Part shown: in pieces, positions 17,181 to 26,700 of the stretch
Layout of the letters: each line of letters starts with the position of its first letter
How positions within the stretch are numbered: position 1 is the first letter of the stretch
Assembly: GCA_001873365.1 (NCBI GenBank)
Contig: MNYZ01000068.1
Span: forward strand, 1 to 32,454
DNA from: Oscillatoriales cyanobacterium CG2_30_40_61
GTDB lineage: Bacteria > Cyanobacteriota > Cyanobacteriia > Cyanobacteriales > Microcoleaceae
Length of the DNA stretch: 32,454 nucleotides
Reading direction: 5' to 3'
Translations under genes and position numbers: made by a program
Notes under the pieces: generated by a model
The model's input: the letters and a program-made list of their open reading frames with translations, nothing else
Database searches by the model: none
Told to the model about the DNA's origin: nothing

Positions 17181-19832
17181 TTACACCGTTATCACAACAT
17201 CTCTGAAGTAAGATGTGAAGTCGTTGTAAGAAAGATCAATGAATCCATCCTGAACATCATCTCTTGTTTGATGCTGCTGAGTGTTCCGATCAATTATTAA
17301 ACCGTCAACACCCCAAGGATTATAAACAGTAATTCGTTGTCCACTTGATGGGTCAACGTAAGCATTCGTTACAGAATACGCATGGGTTCCTTCTGAAGAA
17401 CCGGAAATCAAAGAGCTTGATTTTTCAGCAGCTTTGTTATTACTACCTACAGCAACAAACTTGCCCTTATCTAACTCTGATTTTATTTGTTCAAAAGATG
17501 TTGAAGATACTAGAGAGAAGGAATTATTAACAGAAAGTCCCGTAATTCTAGGAAATACTTCATTTAACGATGCCCCATTACCAATACCGTCATAACCATT
17601 AGCAACACCCTTACTATCTTGATACCACTGTGCATAAGCCTTTTCAACTAATGGTACCCAGATTGGATTGTTATTGAGATTGTTTGGGCGATATTCTTCA
17701 TCTGCCGCAGCACCAAATAATAACCCCACAACATCTGATGAGAAATCATAAACACTTGCCGCATTAGATGTAAAAGTCACAACCTGATTATCAACAGTTA
17801 CATACTCAGGAGTTAAACTACTTTCGTTATAAAAACGAATAGTATAGGTGCCATCCAGATTGTCCTCAATCATATTTTCAATAACAGAACTAGCACGATT
17901 ATTGGCATCACTGGTCTGGGAACCAAAGGTTGCTCCTAAAATGGCTAATGGGACACAATCACCAAATACTCCTTGATCAATATGTCCGATTCGAGCCTCT
18001 CCATCAATACCATACAACTCACCCTGTAAAGGTGCATATTGCAGATCAACTTTTGGCTTATCTTTTCCAGTAAACGAAGCCGGAGGTCTGTCCGTTCCTT
18101 TAAACCATTTGTCAATTTCAGCAGTAATACTCTTATTGGTTTTTACACCTTCAGCCACTTTATTTGAGAGATACGAAGTCGAATCTTTCATGGTAAAGGG
18201 TGTGGAATTGTTAACCTGATCCTTTCCGTTAACGATAATTTTCTGTAAGTCTTGTAACTCGTTAGCATCAACAGTACCTCCATCTTGGGCATCGGCAAAA
18301 ATATCTAACATATCTTGTCGGTTTGGTTCCCCATCGGATGCTTTATCACGGGAGATTGCTTCTAATTGATCATCGGTGAGAGTTGAGAAAAAGTCCGAGG
18401 GTACGGGGGTTGGTGTTGAAGTTGTTGCAGTTGGGGTATAGTTTCCGGTCGTATTTGCTGCCAAACTGGTGACACGAACAATATACTCAGCCCCGGCTTC
18501 TGGAGTAAAGTTGATTTGAGAATCTTGTGTGGGTGGAGAAGCGTTTAAAGCATCATTATTTTCGCTGACAACTTGCCCCGTTTGACTGTTAATCAGTTGC
18601 AGATAGGTGTCAAAATTATCGGAGTTTAAGTTAATCGCAGCTTCTTCGCCAGAAGGAGGATTGGTTAAACGGAAATCTTCACTAAAGCTGCGGTTACGCA
18701 ACGGGTTTTCTGTGTCATCCGTCCCGCTCAAATCAGCATTAATGGTTTGATTTAGAGCCAGTTCTCCCACAGGTCGCTGTGAGGTAGAAGTGGTGAGGGT
18801 ATAGTTACCACTCTGTCCATTTTCACTGACTGCAACAGTGTCATATTGTTGACCGAGTTGTGCCTTGAAAGACAGTTCTGAATTGGTATCGGTGCTACTG
18901 ATATTGCTGTTTTCAGCAGTAACATTTCCCGTCAAACGATCCACAATTTGCAACTTCGGATCAGATTCCGTTGAGTTCAACTGAGCTGTTACCGTTTGAT
19001 TGGCCAGCACGCCGGATAGGACAAAATTCTCATTAGTTCCGTTTACAGGACTTCCTTCAAGAGTGTCATTCCCAGAAATCCCTTGTAATGGTCCCGTACC
19101 AGGTAGAGGTGCAGGTGGTGGTGGTACCTCATTGGGTGCAACTGTAGGTTCTGGCATCAGGTATGAAACCCTATAATTACTGAGTTGTTGTGGTGAAACT
19201 CCCGCAGCTTTTGCTAAAACCGTGCCCGATTTTTGATTTTTAATTAACGTTCCATCAGAAGTTTGTTCTAAAGTAATATCGCCTGTTCCATCCGCTGGGG
19301 CAAAACCATCAGAAGTATTATCAAAATCAGTGATCACATCCGCAGTTGTTGCTGTTGCACCTGTATCTTCCGCCAGGGTGGAGACATCCGCACCATCGCC
19401 CCCGGTTAAGGTATCCTGACCCGCACCACCCGTTAAGGTATCGTTGCCCAAATCGCCAAAAATCTGATCATTGCCATTATTACCGATAATAAAATCATCA
19501 GCCTGGCCACCGAAAAGGTTATCGTCACCTAAGCCCCCATCAATACGATCATTGTCTTTGTTTCCAAACAGGAGATCATCATCATCTCCCCCATCGAGGG
19601 TATCGTTGTTCTGTCCGCCATAGAGGGTATCAGCACCTCCTTGTCCAGGGATGAGGTCATCTCCTTGATTTCCGTTGATGATTTCTGGAGAAACTGAACC
19701 CGTGATATTATCGTTTCCTGCTGGTCCTGGTAACCCACCAGGGTAGGGGGTTAAAATATTAGGTTGTAGAGAAAAAGTATTGGACTGGTCATCTAAAATG
19801 TATAAAGATCCATCATTACTGGGGCCAAACAT
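17181..19832 (-). CDS. RTX-repeat, PPC-like and calpain-like cysteine protease mosaic protein
   Basis: The 883-residue protein has three parts. Residues 38-150 are calcium-binding RTX nonapeptides (GGxGxDxLxGG type: GGADTLYGG, GGAGQDTLTGG). Residues about 255-350 and 352-470 are two beta-rich domains of the pre-peptidase C-terminal (PPC) kind (NFDTYLQLINSQTG, AEYIVRVTSL). After a TPTPVP linker, residues about 600-883 form a calpain-like (family C2) catalytic domain with DQGVFGDCVPLA (Q620, nucleophile C626), H817 in GTHAYSV and N838 in VYNPWG; the triad is complete. No N-terminal signal peptide is visible. RTX repeats usually sit near the C-terminus for type I secretion, so their N-terminal place is unusual; export is inferred. 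AGGAG eight bases before the ATG supports the start. Calcium dependence is suggested by both RTX and calpain parts. Confidence 0.8.
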   Translation of the reverse strand: MFGPSNDGSLYILDDQSNTFSLQPNILTPYPGGLPGPAGNDNITGSVSPEIINGNQGDDLIPGQGGADTLYGGQNNDTLDGGDDDDLLFGNKDNDRIDGGLGDDNLFGGQADDFIIGNNGNDQIFGDLGNDTLTGGAGQDTLTGGDGADVSTLAEDTGATATTADVITDFDNTSDGFAPADGTGDITLEQTSDGTLIKNQKSGTVLAKAAGVSPQQLSNYRVSYLMPEPTVAPNEVPPPPAPLPGTGPLQGISGNDTLEGSPVNGTNENFVLSGVLANQTVTAQLNSTESDPKLQIVDRLTGNVTAENSNISSTDTNSELSFKAQLGQQYDTVAVSENGQSGNYTLTTSTSQRPVGELALNQTINADLSGTDDTENPLRNRSFSEDFRLTNPPSGEEAAINLNSDNFDTYLQLINSQTGQVVSENNDALNASPPTQDSQINFTPEAGAEYIVRVTSLAANTTGNYTPTATTSTPTPVPSDFFSTLTDDQLEAISRDKASDGEPNRQDMLDIFADAQDGGTVDANELQDLQKIIVNGKDQVNNSTPFTMKDSTSYLSNKVAEGVKTNKSITAEIDKWFKGTDRPPASFTGKDKPKVDLQYAPLQGELYGIDGEARIGHIDQGVFGDCVPLAILGATFGSQTSDANNRASSVIENMIEDNLDGTYTIRFYNESSLTPEYVTVDNQVVTFTSNAASVYDFSSDVVGLLFGAAADEEYRPNNLNNNPIWVPLVEKAYAQWYQDSKGVANGYDGIGNGASLNEVFPRITGLSVNNSFSLVSSTSFEQIKSELDKGKFVAVGSNNKAAEKSSSLISGSSEGTHAYSVTNAYVDPSSGQRITVYNPWGVDGLIIDRNTQQHQTRDDVQDGFIDLSYNDFTSYFRDVVITV

Positions 19833-20173
19833 CCTGATCTCCTGGTTGTTAATTGGTTAAATTTATATGAGTCTGATGGCTATAATCCTGAATATATCTG
19901 GTTTTTAGCTATTACTGGCTCTAAGGTAGAGTGCGATCGCTCACAGTCGTGTTAAAACTGTAGCAACTCAACAGTTGATTGCACAGTGATAAAAAGTGAT
20001 AAAAAGTAGCTAATTTTGGCGAGTGCTGCTAGGATATATACTGAACCCAATATCACAGAGGCTCTGGCCGGAAACCCTGGGAGTTTGATTTTTAATCACT
20101 CGTTCAAACCCGTATTTCCTTTTTGTACTGAATCTGTGGTTGTGTAAAAAACCATTTATCCCATATTATTAAT
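19833..20173. other. Divergent intergenic region between protease and HTH-nuclease genes
   Basis: This 341-base stretch has no gene. It contains one HIP1 site (near 19933), a direct duplication of AGTGATAAAA at 19985-20004, and a TATACT at 20037-20042 with a poorly placed TTGGCG upstream. Promoters for both flanking genes must lie here, but none is convincing. Confidence 0.5.
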
Positions 20174-20971
20174 ATGAATATTGATGAAGCACTGGCTATC
20201 ATCGAAACTGTTTTAGACGATGATGAACAGTTGAATGATGTGCAGGAGTTAATCTTTAAGCAGTGTTGGCTAGGTCGGGAATCCTACGAAGAAATTGCTA
20301 AAGTTGGAAATTATGATAATGAATATATAAAATCGACGGCGGCGAAATTGTGGAAGCAACTTTCGGAGGTTTTTGGAGAAAAGGTTAAAAGAAATAATCT
20401 AAAATCCGTTTTAAAGCGGTATTTACGAAGGCAAAGTTTAACAATTCATAAAACTAAAATTATTGGGGTTAATGTTAGTGGGAAAACGGGTGATAAAGTC
20501 TCTAGGAATGTTAAATTATATTCTTGTTTTAGTAACTCTCATAAATCAGTTATAAAAGAAAATAAATCAGAACCAAGTGAAATAATAGATAGTTCCGAAG
20601 AAAAACAGCTATCAGAGACTTTAACTCATTTAGAGAAAACCGAATATTTTTGGAAAAAGTGGCGTTTTCATTCCTTAGAACAGGTTAAAATAGCAGAAGC
20701 GTTAGATAGAGCCGGGGTAATGTTTTTTCCTAATTCTAAAGCTCAATTACCAAATTTTGAAGATCAACCCTATAAACAGGTAGATTTTTTGATTTATTAT
20801 AACAGCAAGTTGGGTGTTTTAGAGATTCAATATTCTGATATTGAAAAACAGGAACAACGAGATAATTTTTTATCAAAACAGGGAATTTTTTTGATTAAAT
20901 ATTGTGATCCTGTTCAATGTTTAGAAAATCCAGATCAAGTTGTACAGGAATTTATAATTAAGTTCATTTAA
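20174..20971 (+). CDS. vMAP-type HTH protein with C-terminal PD-(D/E)XK-like nuclease domain
   Basis: The 265-residue protein has two parts. Residues 3-85 (MNIDEALAIIETVLDDDEQL, then LIFKQCWLGRESYEEIA..YIKSTAAKLWKQLSEVFGEKV) match the HTH domain that caps many cyanobacterial conflict and NTPase proteins, the vWA-MoxR-associated protein N-terminus. Residues about 160-262 look like a restriction-endonuclease-like fold: an EALDRAGVMFFPN helix with E175, VDFLI (D204), VLEIQY (E217-x-Q219) and a final GIFLIKYCD strand. Relatives commonly have E-x-D or E-x-K, so Q219 is a variation. The middle (90-155) is polar and probably a linker. It may be a self-contained defence effector; function is inferred. 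The 2H phosphoesterase gene follows after 35 bases. Confidence 0.6.
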   Translation: MNIDEALAIIETVLDDDEQLNDVQELIFKQCWLGRESYEEIAKVGNYDNEYIKSTAAKLWKQLSEVFGEKVKRNNLKSVLKRYLRRQSLTIHKTKIIGVNVSGKTGDKVSRNVKLYSCFSNSHKSVIKENKSEPSEIIDSSEEKQLSETLTHLEKTEYFWKKWRFHSLEQVKIAEALDRAGVMFFPNSKAQLPNFEDQPYKQVDFLIYYNSKLGVLEIQYSDIEKQEQRDNFLSKQGIFLIKYCDPVQCLENPDQVVQEFIIKFI

Positions 20972-21006
20972 AATCAAATAAATTATAAACCCTAGCCTAT
21001 TTTGAG

Positions 21007-21576
21007 ATGAAACCTTCAGAAAGACTATTTTTTATTGCCCTACTTCCCCCTAAACCCATTCAAAACCAAATTACAGAGATTAAACAATATTTTGCCCAAA
21101 CCTATAATAGTCGCCATGCGTTGAAATCTCCCCCCCATATTACCTTACAACCCCCTTTTAAATGGTTAACTGAAGACTTGCCAACTTTAGAACAACATCT
21201 AACTATATTTGCCCTAAATCATACATCTATTCCCATCACTTTATCCGGGTTTAATGCCTTTCCCCCCCGCGTCCTGTTTGTTGATGTGCTCAAAACACCT
21301 GAATTAATTAATCTTCAACAACAATTAAGCAATAGTCTAAAACAACAGCTTAATATTGTTCATCAAGTTTCTAAAAAACATCCCTTTTCTCCCCATGTCA
21401 CCGTCGCTTTTAAAGATTTAAGTCAAACCGCTTTTGAAACCGCATGGGTAGAATTTGCCCAACGTCCGATTTATTTTGAATTTACTGTACCTCAATTAAC
21501 CCTATTAATTCATAACGGACAAACCTGGAATATCAAAACCGAGTTTCCTTTTCTTAATCTTAATTCTCATTCGTAG
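21007..21576 (+). CDS. 2H phosphoesterase (2'-5' RNA ligase-like family)
   Basis: The 189-residue protein carries both H-x-T/S motifs of the 2H superfamily: PHITL at 43-47 (H44, T46) and PHVTV at 129-133 (H130, T132), spaced as expected, with RLFFIALLPP at the N-terminus. Family members include bacterial ThpR and plant/yeast cyclic phosphodiesterases, which open 2',3'-cyclic phosphates of RNA or cleave 2'-5' linkages. The substrate here is unknown. The gene is co-directional with the HTH-nuclease gene 35 bases upstream and probably shares its transcript. Confidence 0.85.
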   Translation: MKPSERLFFIALLPPKPIQNQITEIKQYFAQTYNSRHALKSPPHITLQPPFKWLTEDLPTLEQHLTIFALNHTSIPITLSGFNAFPPRVLFVDVLKTPELINLQQQLSNSLKQQLNIVHQVSKKHPFSPHVTVAFKDLSQTAFETAWVEFAQRPIYFEFTVPQLTLLIHNGQTWNIKTEFPFLNLNSHS

Positions 21577-21948
21577 TCTATTATTGGCCATTTGAGCAAT
21601 TTTTCGCCGATTTCTAGGGAATTGGCTTGACAAAATCTCCTGAACAAGATATAATTTCCTTACGGCTAACATAACCATACACTTGATTAATTGTTCAACA
21701 CAGGCAAAAATCAGAATTAACGATCAAAGTCGGGCAAGAGTTTTTCTCTTAATTTCTCTCAGGACTTACGCACCCAACCAAAGAAACCGGGTTTTTTTCC
21801 GTATCTAAAAAACCCGGTTTCTCGGGCGACCTGCGTTAGTCCTATTCTCTGTTATTTGTAGTAAAGTTCAGCTTACCTTAGTGTCTTCGTGCCTTTGTGG
21901 TTACTTCTCAAATAAAAAAATAGCAATTGGATCATAAAACATTAACTA
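21577..21948. other. Intergenic region after the 2H phosphoesterase gene
   Basis: The 372 bases between two convergent genes hold no gene. The only clear structure is the palindromic element at 21761-21843; the rest is AT-rich with no recognised signal. Confidence 0.6.
21761..21843. mobile_element. MITE-like palindromic element (AGGACT ends)
   Basis: An 83-base segment begins AGGACTTACGCA and ends TGCGTTAGTCCT, terminal inverted repeats matching at 11 of 12 positions. Inside is a perfect 16-bp inverted repeat AGAAACCGGGTTTTTT/AAAAAACCCGGTTTCT (21782-21797 and 21807-21822). There is no coding capacity. It is a probable non-autonomous transposable repeat and could also stop convergent transcription. 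No clear target duplication was found. Confidence 0.65.
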
Positions 21949-22890
21949 TTAACCCAAATCAAAACTTTCTTTTAACCAAGTTAAAATTTCCCCATTCACC
22001 CGTTCTGGACATTCATCATGGGCGCAATGTCCGGCATTTTCCAATTCCACTAATTTTAATTGAGAGTAATATTGTAAATATTGACGAGGGTTAGCAAATT
22101 TAACCGGAATTAAACGATCTTCTAATCCACAAAGTAACAAAATAGGAACGTTTAATTGTGGAAATAGACTTTTAACCGTCGGCCCCAAACGAGGATTGCC
22201 CATCATCTTTAAAATCGAACAAAACGCCCGGGCTGCACCCCGTTCCAGGGCAGGAGTTACTAAAATTCCCACTAATTCATCGGTAATCGCATCAGGGTTA
22301 TTATAGGCCAACCGTACCCAACGCCGGACAAAACTCGGACGACGAGCCAAGGCAAAAAACAACCTTAAAACCGGAGGAGAAGCGACAATATTTTGTACAA
22401 TTTCCACCACAGGAATTGACCAAGGTGGTAACATTTCCAATTGTAATCCGGGGTCAGGAAGACTAATTAAAACTAATCCTTTAGCTAATTTTGGATCTTG
22501 GGAGGCTACCATTAAACTCACCAAAGAGCCAATCGAATTTCCGACTAAAATTACAGGTTCTCGGATAAAAGTTTTCCAAAAATCATAGACCAAATCCACC
22601 CATAACTGAGTATTGTAGGGGGCGATCGCCTTGGACGAACCGCCGAAACCCAATAAATCCAAAGCATAAACCGTATGGGTTTGACTCAACACAGCCAAAT
22701 TGTATCGCCAATGTCCAATCGAAGCCCCAAATCCATGTAAAAACAACATCGGGTAACTGGGACTAGAAGATCGGGACAACCCGGGCCGACTATAGGTATA
22801 TCGAACCCGCCAACCCCGCCAAATCCAATCCCGTTGACAACCTACCTGGTCTTGCCAGCTTGCGGAACTTAACAAATATCCTCCGATCAC
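21949..22890 (-). CDS. Alpha/beta-fold hydrolase
   Basis: The 313-residue protein has the alpha/beta hydrolase landmarks: oxyanion segment LHGFGASIGHW (51-61), DLLGFGGSS, the nucleophile elbow GNSIG with S119, the acid D258 in GLEDRLIP, and H288 in NAGHCAH. A helical cap lies between about 145 and 240. The substrate cannot be deduced; homologues are widespread in cyanobacteria and usually unnamed. The start ATG at 22890 gives MIGGYLLSSASW, a somewhat longer N-terminus than the core domain needs, so the start is moderately certain. It is divergent from infC. Confidence 0.87.
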   Translation of the reverse strand: MIGGYLLSSASWQDQVGCQRDWIWRGWRVRYTYSRPGLSRSSSPSYPMLFLHGFGASIGHWRYNLAVLSQTHTVYALDLLGFGGSSKAIAPYNTQLWVDLVYDFWKTFIREPVILVGNSIGSLVSLMVASQDPKLAKGLVLISLPDPGLQLEMLPPWSIPVVEIVQNIVASPPVLRLFFALARRPSFVRRWVRLAYNNPDAITDELVGILVTPALERGAARAFCSILKMMGNPRLGPTVKSLFPQLNVPILLLCGLEDRLIPVKFANPRQYLQYYSQLKLVELENAGHCAHDECPERVNGEILTWLKESFDLG

Positions 22891-23027
22891 AACATAACTT
22901 TATATCGATCATCTTAACGTTTATGGAATTTAGGTTAAATTTGGAACAGAATATCGATGGGAATGAGTACAATAGGAAACTGTAGAACCCTATCACCATC
23001 ATATTTAATCGCTTGCAAACTTCTTTA

Positions 23028-23561
23028 ATGCCTGTGACCGATAAAAAAATCAATCGCAATTTGCCTCCAATTAACGAAAATATCCGGTTTCCTAAAATCC
23101 GGGTTATAGACGCGGATGGCTCTCAATTAGGGATTCTCACCCCTCGGGAAGCCTCGCGCATGGCGGAGGAAAAAGAACTCGACTTGGTATTGGTTAGTGA
23201 CAAAGCCGACCCCCCGGTGTGTCGGATTATGGACTACGGCAAATACAAGTACGAACAGGAAAAGAAAGTTCGAGAAGCCAAGAAAAAACAACACACCGTT
23301 GATGTCAAGGAAGTCAAGATGCGCTACATCATTGACGAACACGATTACAAAGTGCGCGTCAATCAAGCCAAACGCTTCCTGCAATCGGGGGATAAAGTCA
23401 AAGCCACCATTATGTTCCGGGGTCGGGAAATTCAACACAGCCACCTCGCGAAAAGCCTGCTGGAACGCATGGCCTCTGAGTTGCAAGAATTGGCTGAGGT
23501 GCAACAAGAACCCAAACAAGAAGGACGCAGCATGATGATGTTGCTCTCACCCAAAAAGTAA
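23028..23561 (+). CDS. infC: Translation initiation factor IF-3
   Basis: The 177-residue protein has the IF-3 N-domain signature [21 protein letters not shown], a lysine-rich linker ([14 protein letters not shown], about residues 75-90), and the C-domain with [22 protein letters not shown]-3 binds the 30S subunit and proofreads the start codon and initiator tRNA. The ATG at 23028 ([13 protein letters not shown]) is chosen over a TTG 15 bases upstream. The initiator is a normal ATG, not the AUU that autoregulates infC in enterobacteria. Overlapping frames on both strands here are shadows. Confidence 0.97.
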   Translation: MPVTDKKINRNLPPINENIRFPKIRVIDADGSQLGILTPREASRMAEEKELDLVLVSDKADPPVCRIMDYGKYKYEQEKKVREAKKKQHTVDVKEVKMRYIIDEHDYKVRVNQAKRFLQSGDKVKATIMFRGREIQHSHLAKSLLERMASELQELAEVQQEPKQEGRSMMMLLSPKK

Positions 23562-23726
23562 AACTCAGGTGTTGAGGTTTGGACTTCTAGGAGGTTGCCT
23601 TTAGATCTCAAGTTCAGCCCAAAAACCCTGATTATAGTTAAAATTAGATCCTCCTTAACCGGGGGATTTTAACTGGTCGTTTCCATCCTTTCTAACTCAA
23701 GACAGGCTATAAATCGGTTAAACTCT

Positions 23727-26700
23727 ATGGAGAGATCCGATCATCACAAAAAGGGGTTTGGGCATCGCATGGAAAAACCAGTCAGTGGTTCCGCTATGCT
23801 GGGACAAGGGGTGCTGCGGGGACTGAATCTCCGTCAGGAAGAAGTAGAAAGAACCCTACTGATGTTTTTGGTCTACACCTTAGCATCCGTGGGGTTAATT
23901 TGGTTAGAACTCAGTACCGTGGGTTTATTCCTCGATGAATACGGCGCTGATAAATTACCTTGGATCTATATCGCTAGTGCCGGGATGGGTTCAGGTTTAG
24001 GCTTTGTTTATTCGTCGCTGCAAAAGGTTTTTCCCTTACGTCAGGCAATTGTCATGATCTTTGTGATCATGGCCATACCCCTATTTTTATTTCGTTGGGG
24101 ACTGGGATTATCCGATATCAAAATCTTAGGGTTAAGTCTTCAATTTATTACCCTATTTTTAATGTGGTTATGGGTGGAAGCTTCTTATGTTCTCAACGAC
24201 TTAAATAATGCGATCACCGCTAACCAACTGTTTAATATTAGAGAAATTAAACGCACCTATCCGATTATTAGTAGTGGATTTCTGGTCGCTGGGGTAATTA
24301 GTGGGTTTTCCCTTCCCCTACTATTAAGACTGGTGGGACTCAATAACGTCACTTTGGTTTCTGGGGTGATGGTACTCCTAGCCGCCGTAATTTTATTCTA
24401 TCTATCCCAACGCTACGGTCAATCCTTCCCCGACTCCACACGCTGGACACCCGAAGATGAAGAACAAGAATTTAGTACCCGCAATCTCAAGGGCCCGGTT
24501 TTGGGTTATGTGATTCCTCTAGTCTCGTTTTTTGTTCTAGCCGAAGCCCTATATGTATTAGTCGATTTTCAATTTTTTAGTCAATTAGAATTTCAAAGCG
24601 ATACGGCCGGAGCCCGTGGGATTGTTAGCTTCCTGGGAATTTTTGAAGGGATTTTGAGTGTGGCTCAAGTCCTAACTCAGTGGTTTGGGTCGAGTCGATT
24701 AGTTGAACGCACGGGGGTCTTTGTCACCGCCATTGTTTTACCCGTTGGGGTGATTATTTTAGGCACAATTTCCTTGATTGGGGGAATTACCGGAATATTT
24801 TCTGTTTTTATCGGATTTGTCATCCTGCGATTCCTAGATGAATTATTCCATTACACCTTAATTGAAACCACCGGAGCCGTACTGTTCCAACCTTTGCCGG
24901 ATAACGTTCGCAGCGATATTCAATCCATGGTGAATGGCATCTTTGAACCCATGTCTACGGGGGTGACCGGGGTACTGATTTTAATTACCCTCTGGGTTTC
25001 CCGGTTGATTTTTCCTGAATCGACCGAAACCCAGTTACAAAGTGAACAGGGACTAATGTTTGTCGGTCTGATCATCCTCATGGCTGCGGTTTGGCTATTT
25101 GTGGTTTGGTTAATTCGTGCCCAATATGTGAGTTTATTGGTTCGGAGCGCCGAACGGGGACGGCTGAGTGTTTCGGATATTGATATGCCCCAACTCAAGC
25201 GGAATGTGGTGGAAACCCTGAAAAAACCCGGAGAAGAAGCCGATAAACGCTCCTGTATTGAACTTCTGAGTCAACTGGACGCGAAAAATGTCGGTGAAAC
25301 CCTGGTTCCCCTCCTTGATAGTCTCTCCCCGGGGTTACAGCGTCAGAGCTTGGAAATTATGCTCAATCACCCTAATCCCGCCTATTTGGAAGAAATTAGA
25401 GCTTTTACCCAAGGAACTTTACCCCCGGAAGTCCTAGCCTTAGCCCTGCGATACCTGTGGTTAACTGAAACCAGCCCCGATATTGAACAGTTACGTCCCT
25501 ATCTCCAACCCCAGGTTGATCCGGTGGTGCGCGGAACGGCCGGGGCTTTGATTTTGCGTCGGGGCGATCGCGAACAAAAAGCCGCCGCCACCAATACCAT
25601 CCGGCGCATGATCACAAATAGCCAAGAACGCGAACGGGTGATGGGAGTCCGCGCCCTCGGAGAAGCTGACTATTTACAGGGACTGCGGCTCTATCTTAAC
25701 GATTTATTACAGGATGAATCTTTGCGCGTCCGTTGTGCATTATTAGATGTGATCGCCTCTACCCATTTGGAAGAATACTATCCCTCTTTAATCAAAGCTC
25801 TAGCCTATCGTTCGACAAGGGATACAGCTTTACAGGCTTTAGTGAGACTAGAAAATGAGGCAATTCCTTTGTTAATCCAGCAAGCTAGTGATATCTATAA
25901 ACCGGATTTAGTTCGTTTACAGGCTTGGACAGCCCTCGGTGAAATCGGGACAACCGAAGCCCTCGATACCCTGATCGGTGAATTGATGATTTCCTGGGGA
26001 ACTACCCGGCGCAATATCCTCAGAATTTTGCTTAAAATCCCTCAAGATGCTGGAATTGAAGGAGTATTAGATCGGGTCGGACGCACCGGGGTAGAAATTT
26101 TAATTGAGCAGGAATTAATGTTCATCGGTCAAATTTATGCCGCTTTGCTGGATTTGTCCCTGGAAACCCCGATTCTGTCGGACTCGGAAGATGAAGATTT
26201 AGACACCTTTGATCCTTTCGATCCGGTTGTCCCTGATCTTCATGCTCCCCAACAGTTATTAAAACGCGCCCTGGAAGGATTAGAAATTGATGCGGTGGAT
26301 CGTTGCTTTTTATTAATGAAGTTTTTGTATCCCCATAGCTCCATTCAAGCAGCATCCTTTAATGTTCAATCTAATTCTTCAGATAATGTAGCACGGGGGT
26401 TAGAAATTCTTGATAACATTGTTGATATTGCCCATAAACGGGCATTAATTAGCATTCTCGATCAGCACTCTAAATTAGAGAAATTGCAGAATTTATCCGA
26501 TTTAGTCAGCTATCAACCCCTAAAACCCAGCGATCGCCTACGCCGTTTATTAGAGTTACGTCATTTTCTCTCGGACTGGGCCCTAGCCTGTTGTTTCCAT
26601 GTCGCCAAAAGCTCCCGATGGAGTTTAACGGCCGAACAAGCCCTGATGTGTTTACGTCATCCCACCGGGTTTGTTCGAGAAGCGGTCTTAGCCTATTTAA

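Noticed and set aside
22790-23059. 89-residue minus-strand frame across the alpha/beta hydrolase-infC gap
   Set aside because: It overlaps infC and the hydrolase start, has no family resemblance and is probably a shadow.
23127-23519. 130-residue minus-strand frame inside infC
   Set aside because: Antisense shadow of a certain IF-3 gene.
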